Of a DNA stretch of 64,000 bases, positions 37,671-52,600 are shown piece after piece. The stretch covers positions 161,318,937 to 161,382,936 of the forward strand of contig NC_133660.1 of the NCBI RefSeq assembly GCF_037893015.1, written 5' to 3'. Under the pieces are notes generated by a model. It was not told the origin of the DNA. It was given only the letters and a program-made list of their open reading frames with translations, and searched no databases. Each line of letters opens with the position of its first letter. Position 1 is the stretch's first letter. A program made the translations under genes and the position numbers. This DNA comes from Macrotis lagotis (lineage: Eukaryota; Chordata; Mammalia; Peramelemorphia; Peramelidae).

Positions 37671-40600
37671 TTCTCAAAGCTCCAGAGGAGGGTGGCATAT
37701 CTTCTGTATGCCACCCCCTCCTCTGGAGCTTTGAGAATAAATGCAATGCCCTTTCTACATGCCAATCCTTCCAATGTTTGAAGATAATTATCATGTTCTT
37801 CCTAGGTCCTCTCTTCTATAGTCTAAATACATTTTATCTTAAAAAGGTGTCTACAGGTACATATTACTGTAAAGAGAGAGGGAGTCTCTCCTTTAGGCAC
37901 TTAATATCTGACCACACACAGAATTGGAAATTCTCATTCTAATTCTCCAACATTAAATCCCTGGTAGAAATGCACAAAAATCAAATCTAGCATAATTGTT
38001 CAACTGTTAAATTTAAAATGCTAGGAATGTTTTTACCTTCTGCTCTTTGTAGGATTTTCAGTGCCTCATTCAACTGGCCTTGTCCAATCAGGGCACATGC
38101 AGTATTGTAGCACAATTCATAAGTGCCTTCCTGAAGGCCTAAGTTTTCCTGGTATGGAGCAAATTACCAAGTCAATTACTAGAATGAAACATGATTTAGT
38201 AGCTGAATAGGTTTATAAAAATACTCACTGGTATTACTCTTTCCCAATTGCTTTGGGCAGCAACCACTGCTGAAAGGTTTGTTTTCCTTTCTTCTTCATA
38301 ATCATCTTGAGAATTTCGGATGAGATCTCGATATACAGCCAAGCAGTCATCATAACGCTCCAACCTGTACAACTGAAGGGAAAGACAATAAACAAAAAAA
38401 AAAATATTGCTAATCAAACACACACATTGGCGGTACTTATAAGTACATACCTTCTTTTTTTTTTGGAAGCTATAACAAAGATAATTTATTACAAATCTGA
38501 ACCAGTAATTATTAATATCAAGTTAAATATTACATGGGAAGATGCATGTGACAGTTTTTCCTACCAATCTTTTTTATGCAAGGTTTTGAATTTTACAATT
38601 TTTTTCCCTTCCTCTCCTCCCTTTCCTTCCTTCTCACCCCAACAGAAAGCAATCTGATATAGTCTTTATATGTTTCCATGGCATGCATAGAACAAATTTG
38701 AATGTGAGAGAAAAAATAGAACCAAAAAGAAGAAAAAACATTAGAGATAGCAAAATTTCACAAATATATATATATGATAACTTTTAAAAATTAAAGATAA
38801 TAAATCTTTCGTCTTCATTCAAACTTCAAAGTTCTTTCTCGGCTACAAAGGTCATTCTCTATCATGGATCCCTTAAAATTATCCTGATCATTGCAATGAT
38901 GGAGCAAGTCCATCAGGGTGATCATCACCCCATGTTGTTGTTAAGGTATATAATCTTCTGGTTCTGCTCATCTCACTAAGCATCAATTCATGCAAGTCTT
39001 TCCAGGCTTTTCTGAAATCCCATCTCTCATGATTTCTTATAGAACAATAGTGTTCCATCACATACATAGACCACAGTTTGTTCAGTCAATCCCCAACTGA
39101 TGGGCATCCCTTCAGTTTCCAGTTCTTTGCCACTACAAACAGAGCCATTATAAATATTTTTGTACATATGGGATCTTTACCCCTTTTTCATGATCTCTTC
39201 AGGATACAGACGCAGTAGAAATACTGCTGGATCAAAGGGTTTGTATCTTTTTTCATGATCTCTTCAGGATACAGACCCAGTTAGAGATATTTGCTCAAAA
39301 GGTATGTACCTTTTTTCATGATCTTTGAGCATAATTCCAAATTGCTCTCCAGAGTCCACCAACAATGCATTAATGTTCCAGATTTCCCAAGTCCCCTCCA
39401 CAATACTGTGGGCTATCCTTTCTGGTCATATTGGCCAATTTAAAAGATGTAAGAGATGCTTTAATTTCCATTTTTGTAATCAATAATGCTCTTCTTGGCC
39501 TTCTGGCTAAGATCAAGTGTAATTAATAATGATTTAGAGCAATTTTACATATGACTACATATGACTCATCCAAGAATTGTCTATGCATGTCCTGTGACCA
39601 CTTGTCAATTGAGGAATAACTTGTTTTTTAATAAATTTGACTCAGGGGTAGCTAGGTGGCGCAGTGGATAGAGTACTGGCCTTGGAGTCAGGAGTACTTG
39701 AGTTCAAATCCAGCCTCAGACACTTAATAATTACCTAGCCGTGTGGCCTTGGGCAAGCCACTTAACCCCACTACCTTAGAAAACCCAAAAAATAATTAAT
39801 TAATTGATTGATTAATTAGTAAACAAATAAACAAATGAATGAATGAATAAATTTGACTCCGTTCTCTAATATTTTAGAAGAGTTCTTTGTCAGAAATATT
39901 AGTTATAAAAATTGTTTCCCATTTATTACACTCTTTTGATCTTACAGTAATTTTATTTGAAGCACATACCTTCTTAAAGTTCTAAATAAAATTCCAATCA
40001 CTGAAAGAACTGTGGAGTCTGAACAAAGACCAAAGACTATTACCTTTAATTTAGGAAAAAAAACTGATATCGTATTGTCTGATCTTGCTATCTCTTATAC
40101 TTTGTGTTTCTTCCTTAAGGATATGATTTCTCTATCATCACATTCAATTTGGATCAATGTATACTATGGAAACAATGTAAAGACTGACAAATTGCCTTCT
40201 GTGGGGGGGAGGGAAGTAAGATTAGGGGAAAAATTGTAAAACTCAAAATAAATAAAATCTTTAAAAAAAAAATTCCAATCATTAAAAATCATCAACATTT
40301 ACTCTTTTCGTTGGATATTTTCTTTTTCTGGTAATTTCTGCATGGCATCAATACTTTTACAAAGCCATTTTCAATTAAATCCTTACATCTTTTCAATATT
40401 GTAAATTCATAAGCTAATAAAGGTATGATATGCCATCTAAGTAAATCACTTAACCAAAAGGCAAATTACTTTCATTATCTTCCTTTCTAAAGTCAGAGGA
40501 AAAGTTTATAAAAAAGATCAAGGAAAAAAAATCTTAATTTAATACTCCATTAAACAAATCCAATTTCAATAAGACTTCCATAAAAAAAGGACTGCTAAGC

Positions 40601-43600
40601 CATGAAAAACTGCAACAGTATAACAGTATAAGAACAAAAAATACCAATATTCCTTTCTTATGACACTTATTTACCCTGGTTTCCTTCCTTTTTTTTAAAT
40701 CTTTCCATTTTGCTTTCTGTTCTAGCTTCCAATTTTCTGTGAAAAACAAATTTCCCAGTACATGTGAACATCATGTGTAACTTCCACCAGAATTCTTTAC
40801 CAAAAAAACCTAAAAACTGTCTTACCCCATGATACATTAAATCCAGTATTCTAAACATTAAGCATGTTAGTTACTGGAAGAGCAATCTTTGCCCTTCCCA
40901 ATGTTAACTTCAAAAGATGAAAATTATACAAGTCATAATTTAATCCTGAAAACATTTGTTATGCACCTTCTACATGAAAAACATTTTGACAGATGTCAGG
41001 AACACTAAGAAATACAGTGCGTGTCCCCCAAGACTTTGCAATTTAATGGGAGTTAGTATTTTCTGCTTAAGGTAGATATGACACAAAGAATAAGGTATGG
41101 GCAAACCAAGATTTTGGTAAGAGTGTTCTAATTTGAGGACAGAGAGTATTTTCAAATGTGAAGATCAAAAAAAGTCTCCACATCACTGGAGCATTATCCA
41201 TGAATTTATCTAAATCTTTGCAGATGTTATTCCTATTTTTAGCCTAGATACCTCTTGAGTGCAACAAATTCTTTATTTCCAACCTTCAATATAATGTAGT
41301 TAACAACATCTGTCTGCCCTAAATGTATGACTTTTAAGATTACGTTTTATATTAGACATAATTTTGTAAGTCACTTGTAATCCATTTGAAAATAGGTGGA
41401 AGGGGCAGCTAGGTGGCTCAGCAGATACAGCAGCGGCCCTGAAGTCAGGAGTACCTGGGTTCAAATCCAGTCTCAGACACTTAATAATTACCTAGTTGTG
41501 TGGCCTTGGGAAAGCCACTTAACCCCATTTGCCTTGCCAAAAAAAACCTAAAAAAAAAAAAGGTGGAATATGATGTCTAAATAAGTAGCAGGGATTTGTT
41601 GCAGTCATCAAAAGTGTTCTTTTTTCAAACTTTATTGTGATTTAAAAAATTTTAATCATATCACATCTTTCAGTCTTCCTCCTTTCTTCCCCAAAAGTAA
41701 AAAATTCAATTCTACACTCTCTCTTCCATTCTCCACTAAGCTTTTCCTTTTTCCATCATTCATTTTCTTTAGGAGATCTGTGAACCCAGGAGCATACAAT
41801 ATACATAACAATACGATATTGAACTGTTTCTGAGATCTGAACTAAGTCTGTCACATCTGTCCTAGCTGAAAATGAATAAATTTAATCAAATTACAAAGAG
41901 TAGACTTAGCAGTTTGTTCCTTAGGCTAGAATTCCCATTCCTGGAAATTCTAAAGAAAGAAGCTGGATCATTCTCAAGGATCATCAACAGATAGTTTAAA
42001 GAAATAATTACCACTTGTCCATAAAGTTCCTTTAGTTTGTCCGTCTGATGGCTGGCACTTTCTATTGTTTTCAAGGCATTTTCAATACGATTCAGCCTGT
42101 ACTCACAATATGCCTTCTCAAAGGAAACAGAATCACTGCAAGAGCAACAAATCAGCATATGATTAGGGGAAGCAGCAAAATGACATCTAACCTCTTAAAA
42201 CACTCCTGTGCCTATCCGCATAAGTTTTTATTAAAATGTTACCCTTGCTTAATTTTCATAAAAGATATGATCATTCAGCAGGATACCAAATTTTTCTTGC
42301 TCCAAACACAATCTGAATGTGATCAAAACTTACTATTTGAAATTTTTTAACTTTGTTTTTTGTTCTTTCTTTATCATGAATTTTTCTCTTTTGTTCTGAT
42401 TCTTCTTTGACATAACTAATATAGAATATGTTTAACATGATTGTACATGTATAACCTATAACCAGACTGCTTGTCTTAGGGGGCAGGGTAGAGCAAGGAA
42501 GGAGAAAAATTTGGAACTCAAAATTTAAAAAAAACAATGTTGAAAACTATCTTTACATGTAATTGAAAAAGAAACACTATTAAGATTAAAAAAAGAAAGA
42601 AAACCATGGTTCAGAGAGATCATGGAAATCACCTGAACAGTTTGGCATGGTGCTGAAGGCAGTAATTATCATCATTCAATGTGGGAGATCTCAATATATA
42701 CTTTGTCTAAGCTAATACCTAAATGTTGGCATATTTTTCTCCATAATTTACCTTATTCCTTGCACTTCTCTTTAGCATAGGCTATGAGTGAAGTGAACAG
42801 AACCAGGAGAACATTATATACATTAATAACAACATTGTAAGATAAACAACTTTTTCAGCAGTTTAGAAATCAAGATATCTCAGATCTCAGATCCCTGAGA
42901 GACCTACTAGGGACAACCCCATTCACAGCCACAGTAAAAAAAACTAGAGTCTGAATGCATACTAGGTTTACTTTTTTAAAGTTTCTTTCACATTTTTCCC
43001 TCCTTTCTCATGTTTTTTTCCTTTCCCCTTAGTTCTAATTTCTCTTTTACAATTTGTCTAATATGTAAATATATTTTTCTTTATTTTTCTTTTTTTTTTT
43101 TTAAGGTTTTTGCAAGGCAATGGGGTTAAGTGGCTTGCCCAAGGCCACACAGTTAATTATTAAGTGTCTCAGGCTGGACTCAGGTACTCCTGACTCCAAG
43201 GCCAGTGCTCTATCCACTGTGTCACCTAGCCCACCCTGTAATATGTAAACATATTTAACACAAATATATGTACAACTTTTACCAGACAGCTCACCACCAT
43301 GGGGAGGGGAAGGGAAAGAAGGATGGTAGAAAAATGTAAAACTCATAAATTTGTAAATGGATGAATGTTGAAAAACTACCACTGCATGCAACTGGAAAAA
43401 TAAAATTTTAAAAATTCAATTTAAAAAAAGGTACAGTCTAGTGCCTATAGAGCTTCTGGGAACTAGGAAAGGCACCTCTAAAACACATTAGCTGTGTGAC
43501 TGAGCAACCCAGGGAATCCTCTAATTTGCTAATCCACAGAAGAGCTGCCATTCTGTATTAATCAAGGGAATCTTTTCACACATACACACACCACCCATCA

Positions 43601-46600
43601 TGAGTTTACAGTGCCATGAAATTACAGATCATAAAATATCTTTACTTCTAGAGGATGGCTAACCCCAAATTTCCTTAACATCAAACGTCCTTTCAAGACT
43701 TTCATCATTCTTTATATATTTCACATCAACCCACCATATTAAAAAGCCATATTAAAGGAAATTAAAAAACTCCCCTCTAGCTGCTTCACAGTATTTAAAG
43801 ATAAGCAAAGAGTTTAGAGTATAGGAGATAGAAGAGGCCAAATTAATTTGCCCTCTCCACTTTCAGAAGCATCATCACTGGAAAAGAAATAAAGTATGCT
43901 ACCAAAAGAAATGAAACTGGAAAGCAATCCACAAAAGTACTTCTATTTGAAATAGATGGTTTACTCAGAATTTCCAATATCACTAAGGCTTAATTACTTA
44001 CCCAGTCAACACTTTGGTGTGAGAATTGATGACACTCAAGGCTTCCTTGAAATTACCATTTTGGATAAGGCACACCACTTTACAATGCAGAGCAGTTATA
44101 TCATCTTTGTTGATCTGTAATACTAAATAAAGATAATATTTTAAGCTCCAAATCTTTTGTACTTTTTCTTTTCTAATATACAGGTCCCTTAAGTTAGAAA
44201 TAATTCAATAGTCAGTGAAAGGTTACTTTTCTTGTAAAGAATAATACAAATTTATATACCAGGTTTTCCTCAAGACATCAAAATTCGATATGTTTCATAG
44301 GTCCAAGACAAAAATTTATTAAACTATTCTATAGTTCTCAAATCTTTTCGTCTTGAAACTCAACCCATGCCTTGTTGGGTACACTTATACCAATTATCCG
44401 TTTATATCCAAAAAAAAACCACAACAAACAACCTTCCCCCTACTCCAACCCCAGAATTTATAATTCATCTTCCTAGTAATTTACCAAAAAGCCATTCAGA
44501 ACCTTACTTTCATTCTTACATTCATTCTGAAAAAAAAATAAATCTAAAAAAAGGCCCAAATGAGTAGATACACATAACAAAAGTATAACATCACTATCAC
44601 TAAATAGCAGTTAAGAGAATAATGGAGACTTGCAAGATAGAGACCCTTGGGGTTTTAATACTTCAATCTAAGGACCACCATATTGAAGTTGGATGGATAA
44701 ATTCCTGTGATACAAACAGGTTTAAAAAAAAAACTTTTATAAAACATTAAATGAATGACCAATTTTGATTTCAGAGGGACAATGATAAAACTGTTTCCTC
44801 CTCTTGGATGAACAATGGTGAACTATGGGTCCAAAGCATTGCAAACACACTTAGGTTAGTTTTAGTTAACTGGTTTATATGGAAAGATTGCAGGTGCCAA
44901 AGTCATTGGGATATCAAAAAGTCATTGTGTAAAAAACAAAAAAGTATCAAAACTGCAACAATAAACATTGCATTCATTTTTCCCTTGCTTTGACAGTTAC
45001 TTTCATGCTTATGCAAAAAATCAAATTCACATTAATTTAAAACAAATTGGTGACACTAACAATGAAAATTAATGACTACTTTTCTTATTGTTTGAAATAA
45101 TTATTTTGTGTAGGTTTATAAAATCATTAATTTTCACCTAAACATAAAATAAAAGCTTATTAGACAAAATTACTATGCTAAACAATTAACAGACTTTACA
45201 AGTTATAATTTATATATAATTTATAAAATTATAGATCAGTGTATATATTATAAAATACAGGCCAAGAAGATACAAAGACAAAAACAAAACAGTCTGCCCT
45301 AGTGGAGATTACATTCTTTTTTTTTTTTAAAGTTTGTTTGTTTTTTACAAGGTAAATGGGTTAAGTGGCTTGCCAAGGCCACACAGCTAGGTAATTATAT
45401 TAAGTATCTGAGGCCAGATTTAAACTCAGGTACTCCTGACTCCAAGGCCAGTACTCTATTCACTTTGCCATCTAGCCACCCCAGACATTATATACTAAAT
45501 GGAATATAAAGTACTCCTGAGTACACACATGAAAAATAATAAGTAATTTAACACTGTTACTAGGAAAAGTCTCACAAGTAGATTTTAAAAGGTGGAATTC
45601 TAAGGTTGGGGGACAAACAAAATATTGAAGAACATGCTGAAGAAAAGCCAGATGGTCAGTTGACAGGATGGAAAAACTACATGAAGGGGTTCTTTGAAAC
45701 TAAGAGGAAAGGTCTTTGAATACCAGAGAGGCATCTCTGTTTGTTCCTAAAGGTCACAGGAAATCACTCTGACCAAGCAGGGCCTGCCACTGTCACTAGC
45801 ACTTTAAGAATACCATTTTGATGTATACATATAATTTATACACATATGTGCCAGTCTTTATGATACTGATCATGTTTTTCAAAGTTTTTATTCCTATTAA
45901 GTTAAACTACCCCACGACCTCTCTTCAGTTTGAAAATCCCTATAATTCTAATGAAGTAATCTCCTATCTGCCCAGAAGTCATTTGTTGATATTACAAAAA
46001 ATGTCAGGGCAAATGATAGACTTTGTCTTTGATTGCCACCTCTTCCATTATAGCTAAACTAATGTAAATAATTTCAGTGTGCTTTTCAAAAGAAAAATAG
46101 ACAAAGATAGGATATTTTTCTTTTTATCTATAATTCCTATCCTCCTGTCTTAAAAGAAATTCAGTGTATTGAGTGAGCATGTTGCCAGTTTTGTTACAAT
46201 AAGATCCAAGATCATATCAGTCTGAGTAATCCCTTCGGTGATGCAGAGTACAAAACAATATTGTGGTTGTTTTGATAACAAATGTGTAATGTGAATAATA
46301 AAATGTGTCTGTATCTAAAACTTTGATTTGGGAATTTCTCTCAGAGTGCTCTTCTGTCCATCTGACAAAGCATAGTCTTGTTCATTAGTGCCCCAACCCA
46401 TTCCCTATTATATCTCTTCTTAAATGTTTGGTTACAAAGGACCCAAAGAATCTACCTGCCAAGGCAGACTCAAGAACTTTTTTAAAACAATTACAAAACT
46501 CTTCTCATGCAAATAAAATCAGATTTAAATACCTGGGCAAACATCAACTGTTCGTGGATAGGTCAAGCTAATGTAATAAAAATAACAATTCTACCAAAAC

Positions 46601-49600
46601 TAAACTACTTGTTTAGCACTCTACCAATCAAAATTCCAATGAGTTAGAAAAAGTTGTAATTAAATTTATATGGAGAACTAAAAAGTCAAGAATTTCCAGA
46701 GATTCAATGAAAAAAAGTGCAAAAGAAGGTAGCTTAGCCTTACCAGATCTAAAATTATATTATAAAGCATTGGTCCTCAAAACTGTCTGGTATTGGCTCA
46801 GAAATAGAGTGGTGGACCAGTGGAATAGACTAGGTGCAATAGCAAGAAACGATTATAGTAATCTGCTGTTTGATAAACCCAGAGTCCAGCTATTGGGATA
46901 AAAACTCTCTTCAATAAAAACTGTTGGGAAAATTGGAAGTTAGTATGGAAGAAACTTAAGATTAGACCAACACCTCACACCCTATACCAAGATAAGATCC
47001 AAATGGATACAGGATTTAGACATAAAAAAAACAATATTATAAGCAAACTAGAAGATCAAGGAGTAGTTTACCTGTCAGATCTATGGAAAGGGAAACAGTT
47101 TATGACCAAGGAAGAGATAGAGAACATCATTCAAAACAAACTAGATGATTTTGACTACATTAAATTAAAAAGCTTTTATACAGACAAAACCACTGCAACC
47201 AAGATCAAAAGAAATGTAGTGAATTGGGAAACAATCTTTACAACTAGTATTTCTGACAAAGGACTCATTTCTAAAATATACAGAGAACTGAGTCAAAACT
47301 TTCAAAAAAATAAGCCATTCCCCAATTGACAAATAGTCAAAGGATCTACAAAGGCAATTTACAGATGAGGAAATGACAACAATCCATAGTCATACGAAAA
47401 ATTGCTCCAAATCATTACTTATTAGAGAAATGCAAATTAAAGCATCTCTGTGGTACCACCTCACACCTCTCAGATTGACAAATGACTTGAAAGAACAATG
47501 ATCAATGTTGGAAAGGATGCAGGAAATCTGAGACACTAATACATTGTTGGTGGAGCTGTGAACTCATCCAACCTTTCTGGAGAGCAATTTGGGATTATGC
47601 CCAAAGGGCAACAAAAATGTGCATACCCTTTGACCCAGCAATACCACTACTGGGCCTATACCCTGAAGAGATGATAAAAAAAAGGGTAAAAAACATCACT
47701 TATACAAAAATATTTATAGCAGCCCTGTTTGTGGTGGCAAAGAATTGGAAATTAAGTAAATGTCCTTCAAGTGGAGAATGGCTTAGCAAACTGTGGTATA
47801 TGTATGTCATGGAACACTATTGTTCTATTAGAAACCAGGAGGGATAGAAATTCAGGGAAGCCTGGAGGGATTTGCATGAACTGATGCTAAGTGAGATGAG
47901 CAGAACCAGAAAAACATTGCACACCCTAAGAGCAACATGGGGGTGATGATAAACCCTGATGGACTTGCTCATCCCTTCAGTGCAACAATCAGGGACAATT
48001 TTGAACTGTCTGCAATGGAGAATACCATCTATATCCAGAAAAAGAATTATGGACTTTGAACAAAGACCAAAGACTATTACCATCAAATTAGAAAAAAAAA
48101 AAAAACATTATATTACAATGTAATTTTACTATCTCATACTTTATATTTCTTCCTTAAGGATATGATTTCTCTGTCATCACATTCAACTGAGATCAGTGTG
48201 TAACATGGAACCAAAGTAAACAGTAACAGAATGCCTTCTGTGGGGGGTGGGGGAAAGGAAGCAAGAATGGGGGAAAAATTGTAAAACTCAAAATAAATAA
48301 AATCTTTCTTTAAAAAAAAAAATCAGATGCCCAGATTAGAATAGACCAAAGAGAAATCAAAGACTCCATAAAACAACAAGAAACATTAGAAAAAAATAAA
48401 AAAGATTGAAAAAAAAGACCCAAAGATTCTTGGGTCTCCACATACATAAGTTTGTAAAAAGCTGTATTATTGCTTAAGAAAAATCTGGTACTAATATTTT
48501 GCTTCTGGAATTTCTTAGGTGATGGCCAATTCTTCAATTTATGTTATGGCTCCATTGCAGACTTCATTGTATAGAAAGATTTCCATCCTAGTTACTAGTT
48601 ATAGCTTGGATTCTGCAGCCTTTAGTGTGCACATATTTTTATGCTTTACCATGAGCAAATGACATGACTTAAAGGAAATGGTATAAATTTCAATGTAAAA
48701 AAAGTAAGATTTTGGTGATTCAACAATTTTGTAGAACAATTTGGGCCACTGCTAAGCCCATATTCCGGAAGAGATGAAATATGGAAAGAAAAGAATCTCT
48801 ATGTAAAAGGATATTAATAGCAGCTCTTTTTCTGGTTGGCAGGGAGCTTGGAGATTGTGGGGATGCCCAACAGTTGAGAAATGGCTAAATAAATTGTAGT
48901 ATGTGATTGAGAAATGATAAACAGGATGCTCTCAGTAAAAAACTTACATGGGCAGATATGTAATGGAAAATGTACTTTATACAAAGTAATAGCAATATTG
49001 CAAGATGATCAGCTGTGAATGACCTACTTTTTCTCAGCAGTGCTGTGAGAACACTGAAGGCCTTTATGATAATAAAGGATGCTCTCAAGGACAAGAGTTG
49101 GTGTCTGAATACAGACTGAAGCATCCTTTTTTTTTCCACTTTATTTTTCTTGAGGTTTCTCTTTTTTGTGGGAAGGGGGTTGTTCACTTATACAACATGA
49201 CTTGTGGTGTTTTTCCTGGTTACACATTTTTAACACACATCAAGTGGCTTCCTTTCTCAATGAGGGAGTGGGGTGAGAGAGGAAAAGAATTTAGAATTCA
49301 GGTTTTGGAATGTAAATGTTGAAACTTGTTTTTGCATATTGCTGGGGGGGAAATTAAAAATAATTTAAAATTTTTAAAAAGATATGATTTGGGGGCAACT
49401 AGTAGCACAGTGGACAGAGCACTGGCTCTGGAATCAGAAAGACCTAAGTTCAAATTTTACCTCAGATACTTAAATAATTACCTAGCTATGTGACCTTGGG
49501 CAAGTCACTTAACACCACTGCCTTGCAAAAACCAAAAAAATAAATAAAAAGAAAAAAGAAAACTATCAGAGATGGGGTTCAAACCCACATCTCTCTTAAA

Positions 49601-52600
49601 AAAAAAGACATGGGGGCAGCTAGGCGGCATAGTAGATAAAGCACCAGCCCTGGAGTCAGGAGTACCTGGGTTCAAATCAGGTCTCAGACACTTAATAATC
49701 ACCTAGCTGTGTGGCCTTGGGCAAGCCACTTAACCCGGTTTGCCTTGCAAAAACCTAAACAAAACAAAACAAAACAAAAGATATGATATGATTTTGGCAG
49801 CTATGTGGATAGGGGGAGGATAAAAATGGGTAAGAGGGAGGAAATGAAAATTTATAAGGTCTATGTGCCAGACACTGGACAATAAATATTATTTCTGAGA
49901 GGTACATATATGTTGTTATCTTCATTTTTTAGTTGAGAAAAGAGATTAAGTAACTTGTCCAGAGTCACATGGTTAAGGGTTGATTTGAATTTAAGTCTTC
50001 CTGACTCCAAGTCCAGTATACTCACTATTCAGGTCAAAGTCTAGCTGCCTCAAATCAGAATGGAACTGAGAGGTGAGATCTGCATGGAGATGAAATGGAA
50101 AGTTATTATAATAGTTCATTTGAGAGGTGATAAGAGTCTGAAGTAAGGTAGTATGGCTGAGTTCAGTCACTTTTCAGTCTGTTGGACTTTTTTTTTTAGG
50201 GGTTTTTTTTTAGGTTTTTGCAAGGCAAACCGGGTTAAGTGGCTTGCCCAAGGCCACACAGCTAGGTGATTATTAAGTGTCTGAGACCAGATTTGAACCC
50301 AGGTACTCCTGACTCCAGGGCTGGTGCTTTATCCATTACGCCACCTAGCCACCCTGTTGGACTTTTTCCTGTCCTCGTTTGGGAGAGGAAGAAGCAGACA
50401 AATTTAAGAAATGAGTTCTGGAGTTAAGGAGCAGGAAGGGACTAGTGAAATAAAGAGAATTCTAGGGCTGCAAACTAGGTAACTAGAAGAAAGGTAATGG
50501 GGCAGCTAGGTGGTACAGTGGATACAGTGGCACCACCCAGCCACCCTTCCTAATCTTAACAATCCTGAAAAAGAGATGCTTTTATGATCCCCATTTTATA
50601 GTTGAGGAAACTGAGGCAGACAGAGCTTAACTGATTTGTCCAGAGTCCAGAAGCTGTTACACTTATGAGGCTGTATCCACTGTACCACCTAGCTGCCCCA
50701 TTACCTTTCTTCTAGTTACCTAGTTTGCAGCCCTAGAATTCTCTTTATTTCACTAGTCCCTTCCTGCTCCTTAACTCCAGAACTCTTTTCTTAAATTTGT
50801 CTGCTTCTTCCTCTCCCAAACGAGGACAGGAAAAAGTCCAACAGGGTGGCTAGGTGGCGTAATGGATAAAGCACCAGCCCTGGAGTCAGGAGTACCTGGG
50901 TTCAAATCTGGTCTCAGACACTGAGTTCAAAGCTGGCCTCAGACACTTAATAATTACCTAACTGTGTGACCTTGGGCAAGTCACTTAACCCCACTGCCTT
51001 AAAATAAAAAAAGAGAAAGAAAACCTAGAAGAAAGATGAGGCCATAAAGGAAAATAGGAAAATTCAAAAGAAGGTAGAGTTGGGGGAACATGAGGAAGAT
51101 TAGTTCTGTTTTGAACAAGAATTTGAGGACATCTAATTTATAGAAAAGATATTATGGAATACTAATGTTGCTCTTATTGATATTTCTACCTCTCCCATTC
51201 CCATTTATCATCACATCCCAATGTCCATATACAGTCGGCATTTTCTGGGAGGCTCAGAAAGAATACTTCACACAGGACATTAATGCTAACTCTACCATCT
51301 GTAAGTTATATTTAGGGGCAGCTAGGTGGTGTAGTGGATAAAGCACCGGCCTTGGAGTCAGGAGTAGCTGAGTTCAAATCTGACCTCAGACACTTAATAA
51401 TTACCCAGCTGTGTGGCCTTGGCCAGGCTAACTTAACCCCATTGCCTTGAAAAATCTTGAAAAAAAAAAAGGAATGGTAGGGATGGCTAGGTGGCAAGTG
51501 GATAGAGCACTGGCTCTGGAGAGTCAAGACTACCTGAGTTCAAATAGGCATCAGATACTTAGTAAATAGCTAGTGGTGTGGCCTTGGGCAAGCCACTTAA
51601 CCCCATTTGCCCTGCAAAAACCTAAAAAAAAAAGGGAACTGTATATTAGTGCTTTACCTAAGTATTATATGCTTAGTTATATTTTATTCTATAAGTATAT
51701 ATCACATATATACTAAATAATATAGAAAATGTAATAAATATAGTTCATAGCTTGATAAAGTAAAATACTTAATAGATATTACTAAGATATTAAAAATATC
51801 AAGTATTTAGAACAATGTATACCATGGAAACAATGTAAAGACTTACATCATATATACTAAATAATATAGAAAACATAATGTACTTTATAGTTTGAAAAAA
51901 TACTTAGTGGGTACCTTTAACACTTACTACTACAGACATTAAAAATATCTAGTATTTAGATTAATTTATACCATGGAAACAATGTAAAGACTAACAGACT
52001 GCCTTCTGGGGGTGGGGGAGGGGACCAAGTTTGTAAAACTAAAACTAAATAAAATCTTTCTTACAAAAAATATCAAGTATTACCACTACTGGGATGATAG
52101 AAAAGGGTAAAAAAAACACCACTTGTACAAAAATATTTATAGCAGACCTGTTTGTGGTGGCAAAGAATTGGAAATTGAGTGAATGCCCTTCAATTAGGGA
52201 ATGGCATGGAACACTATTGTTCTATTAGAAACCAGGAAGGACGGGATTTCAGGGAAGCCTGGAGGGATTTGCATGAACTGATGCTGAGATGAGCAGAACC
52301 AGAAAACACTGTACACCCTGACAGCAACATGGGAGTGATGATCAACCTTGATGGACTCGCTCTTTCCATCAGTGCAACAATTAGGGACAATTTGGGGCTG
52401 TCTGCGGTGGAGAATGTCATCTGTATCCAGATAAACAACTGTGGAGTTTGAACAAAGTTCAAGGACTATTCCTTTTAATTTAGGGAAAAAACCAGACGTC
52501 TTATTGTCGGATCTTGTTACCTTTTAGACTTTTTGTAGCTACCTTAAGGATGTGATTTCTCTCTCAATTTAGATCAAAGTACAACATGGAAACAAAGTAA

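Noticed and set aside
46707..47329. Two ORFs that look like a real protein
   Set aside because: They are L1 ORF2 C-terminal remnants in a 5'-truncated copy.
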